A DNA stretch of 64,000 nucleotides. Source: Limnoglobus roseus. Lineage in GTDB: Bacteria > Planctomycetota > Planctomycetia > Gemmatales > Gemmataceae. Under the pieces are notes generated by a model, which was not told the origin of the DNA, made no database searches, and worked only from the letters and a program-made list of their open reading frames with translations. Positions within the stretch are counted from its first letter, which is position 1. Every line of letters starts with the position of its first letter. The stretch is taken from NCBI RefSeq assembly GCF_008254045.1, contig NZ_CP042425.1:6076001-6140000 (forward strand), in the 5' to 3' direction. Position numbers and translations under genes: made by a program. Of the stretch, positions 31,296 through 40,220 are shown in pieces.

Positions 31296-33103
31296 CTTAC
31301 CCGTTTTCGGCCGTCGTCGGGCAAGACCTGCTCAAGCGATCGCTGCTGCTGAACGCGGTCTGTCCGGCCCTCGGCGGCGTGCTGATCGCAGGTGATCGTG
31401 GCACGGCCAAGACCACCACGGCCCGCGCTTTCGCAGCCCTGCTGCCGCCCATTCACGTCGTCCGGGGCTGTCCGTTCCGCTGCGATCCGGCCGCTGTCTG
31501 GCGCGAGTGCCCTCATTGCGGCGGGCGAGAGGCGGTCGAGGTCGAAACGATCCCGGCTCCGTTCGTCGAACTCCCCCTGGGGGCAACGGAAGACCGCGTG
31601 GCCGGGTCGCTGGAAATCGAGCGATCGCTGCGCGAGGGCCGCCCCGTGTTCCAACCGGGCCTTCTGGCCACGGCCCACCGGGCGGTGTTGTACATCGACG
31701 AAGTCAATCTCTTGGCCGACCACCTCGTCGATCTTCTGTTGGACGCGGCTGTGAGTGGGACCAACACGGTCGAGCGGGAGGCTATCACCCTACGGCACCC
31801 GGCCCGCTTCATCCTGATCGGCAGCATGAATCCGGACGAGGGCGAGTTGCGGCCGCAGTTGGCAGACCGCTTCGGTCTGCGGGTCAACGTCACCACTTCG
31901 ACGGACCCGCGTGAGCGGGCGGAGGCCACGCGACGGCGACTGGCTTACGACGCCGACCCGGTTCTCTTTCAAGGCCAGTGGGCGAGGGAGGATCGTGCGT
32001 TGACCGCCCAAATCACGGTCGCACGAGATGTCTTCCCTTCCACCCTGTTGACCGAGGGGCAAACGCTTCAGATCGCGGAAACGTGTTGCGAAGAACACGT
32101 CGAGGGCTTGCGGGCTGATCTCGCGCTGAGCCGGGCTTCGCGGGCGATGGCGGCCGTGGCCGAACGTACCCAGGTGATGGCCGACGATTTGCGGGCGGCG
32201 GCGGAACTCGTCCTCCCGCAGCGACGGCGACCGAAACCCGCCCCGCCCGCCCCGTCTCCGCCGTCGGACTGGTTTTCGGGGCCGTCGCCGGATCACTCGG
32301 GGACCACCGAAGAAAGCGTCACACCGCCCGGCCCTGTCCTGTCGTTGCCGAAGTTATTCGCGCCGACGGAGGCGAAACAAGATTCGCCAGATCGGGGACG
32401 GCGAAACCCGTTGCCCGACCAGCCCAACGGCCGATCCGTGCGAACGGTTCGTCACGCGGCGAGTTCCAGCGTCGCCCTGGACGCGACCTTGCGAGCTGCG
32501 GCCCAGCGAGGTGTGGGCCAGGTTCGGCCGGAGGATTTGCGGTACAAGCTCCGCGAAGAACGCCAGAGGTCACTGGTCCTCTTCGTCGTCGATGCGTCCG
32601 GCTCGATGGGGGCACGCCGCCGGATGGAAGCGGTGAAGGGGGTCGCCCTCGGCCTGCTCGCCGACGCCGGCCGCCAGCGGGACGAGGTGGCGGTGATCGC
32701 GGTCCGCGGTTCGCGGGCCGAGTGCTTGCTCTCGCCCACGGCCAAGGTTCCCGTCGCCGAACACGCCTTCGCCCGCTTGCCGACGGGCGGCCGAACGCCA
32801 CTCGCCCATGGCCTCACGCTGGCGGCCGAGTTGACGGCGGAACGCCTGGCGGCTGTCCTGCTCGTCGTCGTCAGCGACGGGAAGGCGAACGTGCCTTTGC
32901 CCGGCACGGACGGCGATCCGTGGGAGCAATCGTTGGTCGCGTGTTCCCGGCTCACCCGATCGAACCTGCGGGCCATCGTGATCGATGCCGAAAGTTCGGG
33001 CGGGGGCAAGGCGGAAGAGTTAGCGATCGCCCTCGGCTGCGCGTGCCACCCCTTGGAGACGCTTTCGGCGGCCACGATCCGGCAGGCGGGGGCCGTTCCA
33101 TGA
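31292..33103 (+). CDS. Magnesium-chelatase-like ChlI-ChlD fusion, probable cobaltochelatase partner
   Basis: A 603-residue protein joining an AAA ATPase and a von Willebrand A domain. Visible are Walker A AGDRGTAKTTTAR, Walker B VLYIDEVNLL, sensor GSMNPDEGELRPQLADRFGL, a Pro-rich linker about 310-390, and a VWA domain with the MIDAS DASGSMG and the later Thr and Asp (TGGRTPLAHG, VVSDGKAN). Such ChlID proteins serve CobN in organisms lacking the separate CobS/CobT chelatase subunits. It is placed between cobN and cobQ with 4-base overlaps on both sides, which strongly supports that role. Confidence 0.92.
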
Positions 33104-34611
33104 AGCCGGCGCGCACGCTCATGGTGCAAGGCACGAGTTCGTCAGTCGGCAAGAGTTTGCTGACCGCCGGGCTGTGTCGGCTGTTCGCGCGGACCGGCCT
33201 GCGAGTCGCGCCGTTCAAGGCTCAGAACATGTCGAACAACGCGGCGGTGTGCGCCGACGGGGCCGAGATCGGCCGCGCGCAGGCGCTGCAAGCCCTCGCC
33301 GCCGGGGTCGAGCCGACGGCGGACATGAACCCGGTCTTGCTGAAGCCGGAGGCGGACAGCCGGTCGCAGATCGTCGTCAACGGCAAGGTGTGGCAGACGC
33401 TCCCCGCCCGTAGCTACATCGAGCGCAAGCAATTCCTCTGGGGCCACGTTACCGCCGCCCTCGATCGGTTGCGGGCGGATCACGACCTCGTCGTAATCGA
33501 AGGGGCAGGCAGCCCGGTCGAGTTGAACCTGAAGGCCGGCGACATCGTCAACATGGCCGTGGCGAAGTACGCGAGCGCTCCGGTCCTGCTCGTCGGCGAC
33601 ATCGACCGTGGTGGCGTCTTCGCCCAACTGCTCGGCACATTGTCGCTTTTTTCGGCCGAAGAACGCGCGCGGGTGCGCGGCCTCATCGTGAACAAGTTCC
33701 GCGGCGACCCGACACTGTTCGAGGACGGCGTCCGTATCCTGGAAGATCGCGGCGGCGTGCCGGTGCTCGGCGTCGTGCCTTACCTGCCACGGCACGGTCT
33801 GCCGGACGAGGACGCGGTCGCCATCGAAACGGAAACACCGTCGGGAATCGGACCCATCGAAATCGCCGTGATCCGCCTGCCGCGGATCGCTAACTTCGAC
33901 GACTTCGACCCGCTGCGAAATGAGCCGGGCGTCCGCCTCCGTTTCGTGGACTCGCCGTCGCACTTGGGCCGACCCCATGCGGTGATTCTGCCCGGTACCA
34001 AGAGTACGACGGCCGACCTGTTCTGGCTCCGCGACCGCGGGCTGGCCGAACCGATCGTCCGGCTGGCGGCGGCGGGCACGGCAGTCGTCGGCATCTGCGG
34101 CGGCTACCAGATGCTCGGCCGGACAATTCGCGACCCTCAGTCCGTCGAGTCGTCGGTGCGGGAAGTGGTCGGGTTGGGTTTGCTCGATGTCGAAACGACG
34201 TTCGCCGCCGAGAAGGACACGCACCCGGTGCGGGCCGAATTCCTCTCCGCGGCCGGCTGGATGGCGAGCGTTTCGGGAACGACCGTCACCGGCTACGAAA
34301 TTCACATGGGTCGAACGCCGACGCCGTTGCCGCTGTTCGCGATCACGTCTCGTCGCGCGGTGGACGTGCGAGTCGAGGACGGTTGCGCCACGCCGGACGG
34401 CCGCGTGTGGGGGTGCTACCTCCACGGCCTCTTCGCCAACGACGGCCTCCGTCGGGCGTGGCTCGCCTCGCTCCATGCCGGGTTCGAAGCGAGGGCCGAG
34501 GCGCACGAGAGCCGGTTGCAGGCCGGGCTGGACCGCTTGGCCGATGGGATCGCCGCGGCGATCCCGTTCGACAGGTTGCGAGGCCTCGCAATCGAAGGAG
34601 TACGGACATGA
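33100..34611 (+). CDS. cobQ: Cobyric acid synthase
   Basis: CobQ (CbiP) amidates four side chains of adenosylcobyrinic a,c-diamide using glutamine and ATP. The 503-residue protein starts with the P-loop-like QGTSSSVGKSLLTAGL and has KAQNMSNNA, EADSRSQIVVNG, IEGAGSPVELNL and GDIDRGGVFAQ in the synthetase domain. A class I amidotransferase domain follows, with the nucleophile in GICGGYQMLGR and the His in GCYLHGLF. ATG 33100 overlaps the previous stop (ATGA) and gives full length; longer frames run through the upstream gene. Confidence 0.96.
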   Translation: MKPARTLMVQGTSSSVGKSLLTAGLCRLFARTGLRVAPFKAQNMSNNAAVCADGAEIGRAQALQALAAGVEPTADMNPVLLKPEADSRSQIVVNGKVWQTLPARSYIERKQFLWGHVTAALDRLRADHDLVVIEGAGSPVELNLKAGDIVNMAVAKYASAPVLLVGDIDRGGVFAQLLGTLSLFSAEERARVRGLIVNKFRGDPTLFEDGVRILEDRGGVPVLGVVPYLPRHGLPDEDAVAIETETPSGIGPIEIAVIRLPRIANFDDFDPLRNEPGVRLRFVDSPSHLGRPHAVILPGTKSTTADLFWLRDRGLAEPIVRLAAAGTAVVGICGGYQMLGRTIRDPQSVESSVREVVGLGLLDVETTFAAEKDTHPVRAEFLSAAGWMASVSGTTVTGYEIHMGRTPTPLPLFAITSRRAVDVRVEDGCATPDGRVWGCYLHGLFANDGLRRAWLASLHAGFEARAEAHESRLQAGLDRLADGIAAAIPFDRLRGLAIEGVRT

Positions 34612-35213
34612 GTGACGACCTGAACGAACAACACCGTCAGAAGATGGTCCGCCGCAAGGAGGCCCACGACCGCAAACTCGCGGCGGCGACGCAGGAAAAG
34701 GGCCTCATCATCGTGAACACCGGGGCGGGCAAAGGCAAGACCACGGCCTCGCTCGGCATTGTGTTCCGCGCCCTCGGTCACGGGTTGAAGGTGGGTGTTG
34801 TCCAGTTCACGAAAGGGGCCATCGCCACCGGCGAGGCTGCCCTGGCGAAGAAGCTCGCGCCGCAGCTCGAATGGTACGTCCTCGGCGAAGGCTTCACCTG
34901 GGAGACGCAGGACCGCGAACGCGACGTGGCCAATGCGCACCAGGCATGGCAGACGGCCGTGCGACTGCTCCGCGATCCCATCTTCGACCTCGTGGTCCTC
35001 GACGAGTTGAACATTGCCCTTCGGTACGACTACCTCTCCTTGGACGAGGTGCTGGCCGAACTGAAAGGGAAGCGCGAGATGTTGCACATAGTCGTGACCG
35101 GCCGGAACGCAAAGGCCGAACTGGTCGAACTCGCCGACCTCGTCACCGACATGACGCTCGTAAAGCACCCGTTCCGCAGCGGCATCAAGCCGCAACGCGG
35201 GATCGAGTTTTGA
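34608..35213 (+). CDS. cobO: Cob(I)yrinic acid a,c-diamide adenosyltransferase
   Basis: CobO/BtuR transfers the adenosyl group of ATP to Co(I) corrinoids. The 201 residues include the inverted-orientation P-loop NTGAGKGKTTASLG, VQFTKGA, GEGFTWETQDRERD, VVLDELNIALRY and VVTGRNA, in the family's order. The start overlaps cobQ by ATGA and an AAGGAG box lies upstream. It ends the plus-strand cobalamin operon; the convergent btuF gene ends 11 bases away. Confidence 0.96.
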   Translation: MSDDLNEQHRQKMVRRKEAHDRKLAAATQEKGLIIVNTGAGKGKTTASLGIVFRALGHGLKVGVVQFTKGAIATGEAALAKKLAPQLEWYVLGEGFTWETQDRERDVANAHQAWQTAVRLLRDPIFDLVVLDELNIALRYDYLSLDEVLAELKGKREMLHIVVTGRNAKAELVELADLVTDMTLVKHPFRSGIKPQRGIEF

Positions 35214-35224
35214 ACCCTGTCACA

Positions 35225-36166
35225 TCATTTCTTCTTCGACGGATGCAGTAGCTCGGCCAGTTGCTCCAACCCGTCGAAGAGGCGGGGACCGGCCCGCGAG
35301 ATGATGTCGTCGTCGATGTGCAGGATGCGGTTCTCGCGGACGGCGGTCAGGTCTTTCCATGCCCCCCGCTTGGCAATGCGGTTGATGCGCTCTGTCGGAT
35401 CGCCCATCTGCCAGATCAGCACGGCGTCGGGATTGCGGCGGACGATTTCTTCCTCGCTGATCTTCGGGAACTGCTGATCGGCGTCGGCGAAGAGGTTCCG
35501 CCCGCCCGCCCGTTCGAGGAGTTGGCCGGGGAAGGTCTTCGGCCCGGCGGTCATGAGCGGTTCTTCCCCGACTAGCAGAAGGACTCGCGGCCGCCGATCC
35601 ACGGTGATTGCCTCGCACCATTTCTGCAACGTGTTCAAACGCGCTTCGAGTCGATCGGCGAGTGTGTCGGCTTCGGGCCAATGCCCCGTAACAACCCCGA
35701 ACTCCCGGATGTTGTGGGCCACGTCTTCGAGCGTCTGGGCGTCGAAACTGAGGACCGACAAGTTCAACTTGCGGAGCGGGTCCGTCAGCGTCTGTTGCAG
35801 GCGGCCGGTGGTCAGCACGAGATCCGGGTTCAACTCCAGGATGGTTTCGGCGCTGATCGTCTTCGGCGAGAAGCCTCCGACCTTTGTCCTCCGTGCGGCT
35901 TCAGGCGGGAAGTTGCAATACGTGGTGACGCCCACCACTTGATCGCCCGCCCCGATGGCGAAGAGGACTTCGGTGTTCGACGGCGCCGTCGAGACGATCC
36001 GGAGCGGTTTGGCGGGGAGCGTGATCCTGAACCCCATCGTGTCGGTGACGGTCTGCGGGAACGCGGGGCCGCTCGCAGCATCGGGCGTGGGCGCGTCACC
36101 CGACGACTGTGGGCGGCAGCCCGATGCAACCAGGGCGAGCAGGGCACAGATGCGGACGAAAGTCAC
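35225..36166 (-). CDS. btuF: Cobalamin ABC transporter substrate-binding lipoprotein, BtuF-like
   Basis: A 313-residue periplasmic-binding lipoprotein (signal ending VASGC). The two-lobe metal/corrinoid-binding pattern is seen: PLRIVSTAPSNTEVLFAIGAGDQVVGVT, then NPDLVLTTGRLQQ and NPDAVLIWQMGDP. Position at the end of a B12-riboswitch operon after cobU (4-base overlap) supports corrinoid binding, as opposed to the haem or siderophore ligands used by relatives. The permease BtuC and ATPase BtuD are not beside it. Confidence 0.88.
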   Translation of the reverse strand: MTFVRICALLALVASGCRPQSSGDAPTPDAASGPAFPQTVTDTMGFRITLPAKPLRIVSTAPSNTEVLFAIGAGDQVVGVTTYCNFPPEAARRTKVGGFSPKTISAETILELNPDLVLTTGRLQQTLTDPLRKLNLSVLSFDAQTLEDVAHNIREFGVVTGHWPEADTLADRLEARLNTLQKWCEAITVDRRPRVLLLVGEEPLMTAGPKTFPGQLLERAGGRNLFADADQQFPKISEEEIVRRNPDAVLIWQMGDPTERINRIAKRGAWKDLTAVRENRILHIDDDIISRAGPRLFDGLEQLAELLHPSKKK

Positions 36167-36729
36167 GGGAAGTTCCCTCGCAGGGCCAGAGACTTGATCT
36201 CGACTGGCAACCCGGAAATCAACAGATAGACCTCATCGGCGGCTTTCGCCAGCACCGCGTTCGCACGGCCGAGAAGGTCGCGGTACTGGCGGGCGAGGCG
36301 GTTCACCGGCACGATGCCGAGGCCGACTTCATTGGTCACAACGATCACGGTGGCGGGCGACGCTCGCACGGCGTCCAACAGGGCCGCGACTTCGGCCTCT
36401 ACTGCGGCTTCACTCCGTTCGGGCGGAGTATCTTCGCCGTCCGCGAGTAGGAGGTTGCTGACCAGGAGCGTGAGGCAATCGATCAGGACGGTGGCCGCCT
36501 CGCCTGCACGGACCACAGCTCGCCCCACGTCTCGCGCGGCCTCCAAGGTTTGCCACGTGGCCGGTCGGGACTGGCGGTGAGCGGCAATGCGTCGGGCCAT
36601 CTCGTCGTCCCGGGCCTCGGCGGTGGCGATGAACACGACGTCCTCACCGCCGAGTTGCCGGGCGAGCCGTTCGGCGAAATCACTCTTGCCGCTGCGAGCA
36701 CCTCCCGTGACTAGAATCAGCCGGCCCAT
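36163..36729 (-). CDS. cobU: Adenosylcobinamide kinase/adenosylcobinamide-phosphate guanylyltransferase
   Basis: CobU phosphorylates adenosylcobinamide and then adds GMP. The 188-residue protein begins MGRLILVTGGARSGKSDFAE, the family P-loop, followed by FIATAEARDDEM (catalytic region), RIAAHRQSRP, VLIDCLTLLVSNLL and VTNEVGLGIVP. ATG 36729 shares one base with the cobD stop (TGATG), and the end overlaps btuF by ATGA, so the genes are translationally coupled. Confidence 0.96.
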   Translation of the reverse strand: MGRLILVTGGARSGKSDFAERLARQLGGEDVVFIATAEARDDEMARRIAAHRQSRPATWQTLEAARDVGRAVVRAGEAATVLIDCLTLLVSNLLLADGEDTPPERSEAAVEAEVAALLDAVRASPATVIVVTNEVGLGIVPVNRLARQYRDLLGRANAVLAKAADEVYLLISGLPVEIKSLALRGNFP

Positions 36730-37790
36730 CAGACGATCTCCTGCCGGCATGCGGCCAAGGCCCGGACGAGCCTGGTATTGTCCGCCTCTGCACGACTGCT
36801 GATGCGGATGAACCGGGGCAGCCCGAACGACGTGCAATCGCGAACCAACAGTCCGTGTTTTAGCAAGCGGTGGCGGGCCTGCGGTGCGTTGGCCACCGGC
36901 ACGAGGAAGAACGGCACGGACGAGTCCAGCGGGTGAAAGCCTTCGGCCCGGAGTTGTTGTCGGAGGGAATCGCACGCCCGCCACCACCGGGCGAGCGTTT
37001 GTCGCTGGTACTCGTCGTCGCGCAGGGCCGCGATGCCGGCCGCCTGGGCGGGGGCGTTCACGCTCCACGGCGGCTGCACCCTTCGGAGGGGGGTGATTTC
37101 CGATTCGATTCCGAAAACGTAACCCAGCCGAAGGCCGGCCAGAGCGTGGGCCTTCGTGAGCGAACGAAGGTGGAGGAGGTTGTTCGACCGCTCGGGGTTG
37201 TCGGTTGGCACGACACGAAGGCAGTCAACGTAGGCTTCATCGAGGACGAAGAGCGTGGCGGGATACCGCCGGGCCAGAGACGCAACACAGTCCGGCTCGA
37301 CCGACCGGCCCGTCGGGTTGTTCGGGCTGGTCACCACCGCGAACCGTGGCCGATGGCGTTCGATCGCATCGGCAAACGCTTCGACGGGCGGGCGGAAGTC
37401 CGTCTCCGGCGTGGCGCGACAGACGGTAACTTCGGCCCCCCGCTGCCGGGCGGCGTGCTCCGATTCGCCGAACGTGGGCCCGAGGATCACGACGCGATCG
37501 GTGGTCCGCAAATGAGCGACGGCGAGCAACCAGAGTAATTCCGTCGAGCCGTTGCCGACGAGGATTTCGTCCTCGGAGACGTTGCGCCGCCGGGCCAGTT
37601 CCTTTCGAAGTTCGCGGCAATGCCGGTCCGGGTACTGGTCGAGGGCCGCGTTTCGAACGGCGTCCCGAACGGCGGGTGACGGGCCGAACGGGTTGACGTT
37701 CGCACTGAAGTCGATGACCTGCTCACGGCGAAAACCATAGGAGGCAATCTCGCCGGGGTCGATACCGCCGTGAATGGCTTCCGGGATCAT
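36729..37790 (-). CDS. cobD: Threonine-phosphate decarboxylase
   Basis: CobD makes (R)-1-amino-2-propanol phosphate for the nucleotide-loop linker. The 353-residue protein is a fold-type I PLP enzyme close to histidinol-phosphate aminotransferase: HGGIDPGE at the start, DFSANVNPFGPS, VGNGSTELLWL, TSPNNPTG, DEAYVD and the PLP lysine in SLTKAHALAGLRLGY. Placement between cbiB and cobU identifies it as the B12 decarboxylase and not HisC. The start overlaps the cbiB stop by 4 bases. Confidence 0.93.
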   Translation of the reverse strand: MIPEAIHGGIDPGEIASYGFRREQVIDFSANVNPFGPSPAVRDAVRNAALDQYPDRHCRELRKELARRRNVSEDEILVGNGSTELLWLLAVAHLRTTDRVVILGPTFGESEHAARQRGAEVTVCRATPETDFRPPVEAFADAIERHRPRFAVVTSPNNPTGRSVEPDCVASLARRYPATLFVLDEAYVDCLRVVPTDNPERSNNLLHLRSLTKAHALAGLRLGYVFGIESEITPLRRVQPPWSVNAPAQAAGIAALRDDEYQRQTLARWWRACDSLRQQLRAEGFHPLDSSVPFFLVPVANAPQARHRLLKHGLLVRDCTSFGLPRFIRISSRAEADNTRLVRALAACRQEIV

Positions 37791-38737
37791 CCCACGACCC
37801 TCACCACCAACCAGACGCCCATGCCTGCGGCCCAGAAACCGACCACGATCCCCACGAGCCGGATGGCCCGACCGACGTCGGCGGCCGCCGGCAAGTGAAG
37901 GCCCTTACCGAGCCGATAGTGGCCGACCTTCTCTAGTTCAATCCCAAGGCTTCCCGCCGCGGCGGCCATCGGGTGACCCGCGTTCGGACTTACGGTGAGG
38001 CGAGCATCCCGCCGCCAGATTCGGAAGCCCTGTCGGATAGAACCCCCTGCCAGTGGAGTTGCGGCGATCAAAAGGCAGGCGGTGACGCGGGCAGGAATTA
38101 GGTTCAACAGGTCATCGAAGCGGGCGGGGCATTTGCCGAGCCATTCTCGCGCCGCATCGCGGTAGCCGAGCATGGCGTCGGCCGTGTTCGCGAAGCGGTA
38201 AGCCGCGGCCCCCGGCAGTCCCGCAAGGAGGAAGAAAAGCCAGGGGGCCACGATGCTATCGCTGGCATTCTCGGCGATCGACTCGATCGTGGCGGCCGCA
38301 ACCTGCGATTCGTTGAGGGCGTGCGTGTCGCGGCTGACCAAGTGCCAGGCGAGCAACCGGCGGGCGGCCTCAAGATCGCCGTCCTTCAATCGCGATCGCA
38401 CCTGCCGTCCGGCGGAACAGAGCCCGCGGACCGAAAACGTCGTTTTTAACAACAGCACCTCGGCCGCAATCCCCACGACCGGCCAACTCTGACGGAGGAA
38501 AGAGATGCCGACGCCGACGCCGACGCACAGCACCATTCCGAAAACGACCACGGCGAGGCCCGCGAGAAAGGGCTGTACCCGTCCCCTGGTCGGAGCGATC
38601 CGCCAGAGAAGTTGAATCAGCTTGCCCATTGCGGCGACCGGATGCCAGCGGTTCGGTGGGTCGCCGAGCACCAGGTCGAGGGCAAGGGCCGCCAACAGCA
38701 CGGTCGGATCGCCGAACGGCCACGCCGTCATACCCAT
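37787..38737 (-). CDS. cbiB: Adenosylcobinamide-phosphate synthase
   Basis: CbiB attaches aminopropanol (phosphate) to adenosylcobyric acid in the membrane. The protein has the family landmarks ALDLVLGDPPNRWHPVAAMGKLI near its start, ESIAENASDSIVAPWLFFLLAGLPGAAAYR and GYRDAAREWLGKCPARFDDLLNLIPAR, with several membrane segments. Possible starts are ATG 38737, ATG 38731 and GTG 38785; 38737 is chosen because it begins just before the first conserved block and lies 19 bases after the DUF1559 stop. No clear ribosome binding site is seen. Confidence 0.94.
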   Translation of the reverse strand: MGMTAWPFGDPTVLLAALALDLVLGDPPNRWHPVAAMGKLIQLLWRIAPTRGRVQPFLAGLAVVVFGMVLCVGVGVGISFLRQSWPVVGIAAEVLLLKTTFSVRGLCSAGRQVRSRLKDGDLEAARRLLAWHLVSRDTHALNESQVAAATIESIAENASDSIVAPWLFFLLAGLPGAAAYRFANTADAMLGYRDAAREWLGKCPARFDDLLNLIPARVTACLLIAATPLAGGSIRQGFRIWRRDARLTVSPNAGHPMAAAAGSLGIELEKVGHYRLGKGLHLPAAADVGRAIRLVGIVVGFWAAGMGVWLVVRVVG

Positions 38738-38756
38738 GGCCCACGTGACGAAGGCA

Positions 38757-39719
38757 TCAATTGTCCCCCGTGTTGACTTCCCCACCCGCCCGCGACACGA
38801 GGGCGGCGAGGGTGTTGATCGTCATCGTCTCGCGGAGGAACCGGACCGACCCGTCGGTGTAACAAGCGTTCACACCACCGGTGTGGAAGGCGTAGAGTTC
38901 GTAAGCGTTGGTGCAATTCATGGCACACGGGCCGACGAGGGTGAGACCGTCTGCCGAGGAGCCGTCGATCGAAAACCCTTTCTGGTGGTCGGCCCACACG
39001 CCGCCCGACACCTGGCCCGCGCCGATGCCGCCGGATGGGGGCGTGCCCGAGTTCTGCTTGCCCTTCACCCAGTACTCCGGCCGGTTGGCACACTCCGAAA
39101 TGAGGAGCGTGTTCGACGTCCCGTCGGTGACCTGGGCCATCCGGGAACCGTCGTTGCCGATGACCCCCATGCCGGAGTTCGAGTCGGGGTAGATCGAACT
39201 GCCCGCCTGGGCGTTGAGATAATTTCGCAGGCCGGAGCTAAGGCCCCACGTGTTCGTGTAGTCCCACGCCGCCCCGTCGAAAGGCCCTTGCAAGGGGCCG
39301 CCGGCCGTGAGCACGAAGTTGGACTGCCCGACCCGGCCCGACTTGGCCGACGGGCAGAGGAAGGTTTTCACCTGACTCATCCGGGCCGTGAGGTTCACGC
39401 TGTCGTCCCAGTTGGCCGAGGTTTGGTTGTAGATCTTGCGGACGTTCTCCTGTTCCAGATACGGCAACACGAGGGCGACCCAGCCGTGCCGGTAAGGCGT
39501 CGACTGGCCGTACACGGGAAACTTTCCCTCCACGCCTTCGTAACCGAGCGAGGCCAGGCCGAGTTGCTTGAGGTTGTTCTGGCACGACATGCGGGAGGCC
39601 GCTTCACGGACCTTCTGCACGGCGGGCAAGAGTAGGCCGATCAGGACGGCAATGATGGCGATCACCACCAACAATTCGATCAGGGTAAAGGCTGGACGAC
39701 GAAGAACGACAAGACGCAC
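38757..39719 (-). CDS. DUF1559 pseudopilin-like protein, first gene of a B12-riboswitch operon
   Basis: A 320-residue protein with a type IV pilin/pseudopilin N-terminus (FTLIELLVVIAIIAVLIGLL, prepilin peptidase site just ahead) followed by VREAASRMSCQNNLKQLGLA. It ends with the H-X9-DG signature, HTGGVNACYTDGSVRFL. These features define the planctomycete DUF1559 family, whose function is unknown. GTG 39719 is preferred because GGGAG lies 6 bases ahead; ATG 39731 is the alternative. It directly follows a B12 riboswitch and is 19 bases from cbiB, so it appears to be regulated with cobalamin genes, which is not expected for this family. Confidence 0.9.
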   Translation of the reverse strand: MRLVVLRRPAFTLIELLVVIAIIAVLIGLLLPAVQKVREAASRMSCQNNLKQLGLASLGYEGVEGKFPVYGQSTPYRHGWVALVLPYLEQENVRKIYNQTSANWDDSVNLTARMSQVKTFLCPSAKSGRVGQSNFVLTAGGPLQGPFDGAAWDYTNTWGLSSGLRNYLNAQAGSSIYPDSNSGMGVIGNDGSRMAQVTDGTSNTLLISECANRPEYWVKGKQNSGTPPSGGIGAGQVSGGVWADHQKGFSIDGSSADGLTLVGPCAMNCTNAYELYAFHTGGVNACYTDGSVRFLRETMTINTLAALVSRAGGEVNTGDN

Positions 39720-39846
39720 GTGATCTCCCATTCGCCGGTCCGGGCGAAGGCGAACGGGGGGTATTCGGAGGGAAGCCGGGAGGGTCTGCGCGCGCAGACG
39801 GAAAACCTGCCCGACGGCCCGTGTCCGAGGCCCCGAACGATGACGA

Positions 39847-40018
39847 CGACAGGCAGGTCTTCTGGCTCTCGGCTCAACCGAAGGTCCGAACCACCTTCCC
39901 GTGACCGGGGTCACAGTGGCAATCACGTCCGGACTTCTCGCCGAATACAGCAGCGGCCCTGCGCCGGGTTCTCACCGGCTTCCCTTTTCGCCCCGCCCCG
40001 AAGGGAGGAGACCTGTCG
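39847..40018 (-). promoter_or_regulatory. Cobalamin (B12) riboswitch upstream of DUF1559-cbiB-cobD-cobU-btuF
   Basis: Read on the minus strand, the closing stem is CGACAGG (40018-40012) with CCTGTCG (39853-39847). Between them are GCGAAAAGGGAAGCCGG, GAGAACCCGGCGC, GGCCGCTGCTGTA, the B12 box TTGCCACTG, CGGGAAGG and GAGCCGAGAGCCAGAAGACC, matching the class in order. About 115 bases separate it from the DUF1559 start, including a 16-base perfect palindrome at 39784-39799. Confidence 0.93.
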
Positions 40019-40028
40019 CGATGGAACC

Positions 40029-40057
40029 ATTCTGAGAACTGAGCGGGGCGCTGACAA
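40029..40057 (-). promoter_or_regulatory. Promoter for the second riboswitch operon
   Basis: On the minus strand TTGTCA (40057-40052) and CAGAAT (40034-40029) are spaced by 17 bases. The predicted start near 40022 is just before the riboswitch stem, which is the expected arrangement. Confidence 0.55.
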
Positions 40058-40164
40058 TGCGCCGGGCGGGAAGATGCCGAAATGGCACGAACACCCCTGC
40101 GATTCTCGGGGACCGCGTTTCCACTGTTCGGCGGCGAGAATCGGTGTAAGCTGGAAAAATAGAC

Positions 40165-40193
40165 TTGGGACTGGCGTCCTGGGCCGCTAGCAT
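40165..40193 (+). promoter_or_regulatory. Candidate promoter for the DUF1501 gene
   Basis: TTGGGA at 40165-40170 and TAGCAT at 40188-40193 are 17 bases apart, with the ATG about 20 bases after the predicted start. The -10 matches the consensus at four of six positions. Confidence 0.4.
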
Positions 40194-40220
40194 AGATTGT
40201 GAACATTCTGGAGATATTCC

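Noticed and set aside
39784..39799. A 16-base palindrome in the second riboswitch leader as a terminator
   Set aside because: No T run follows on the minus strand, and pairing to the start site of the DUF1559 gene could not be shown.
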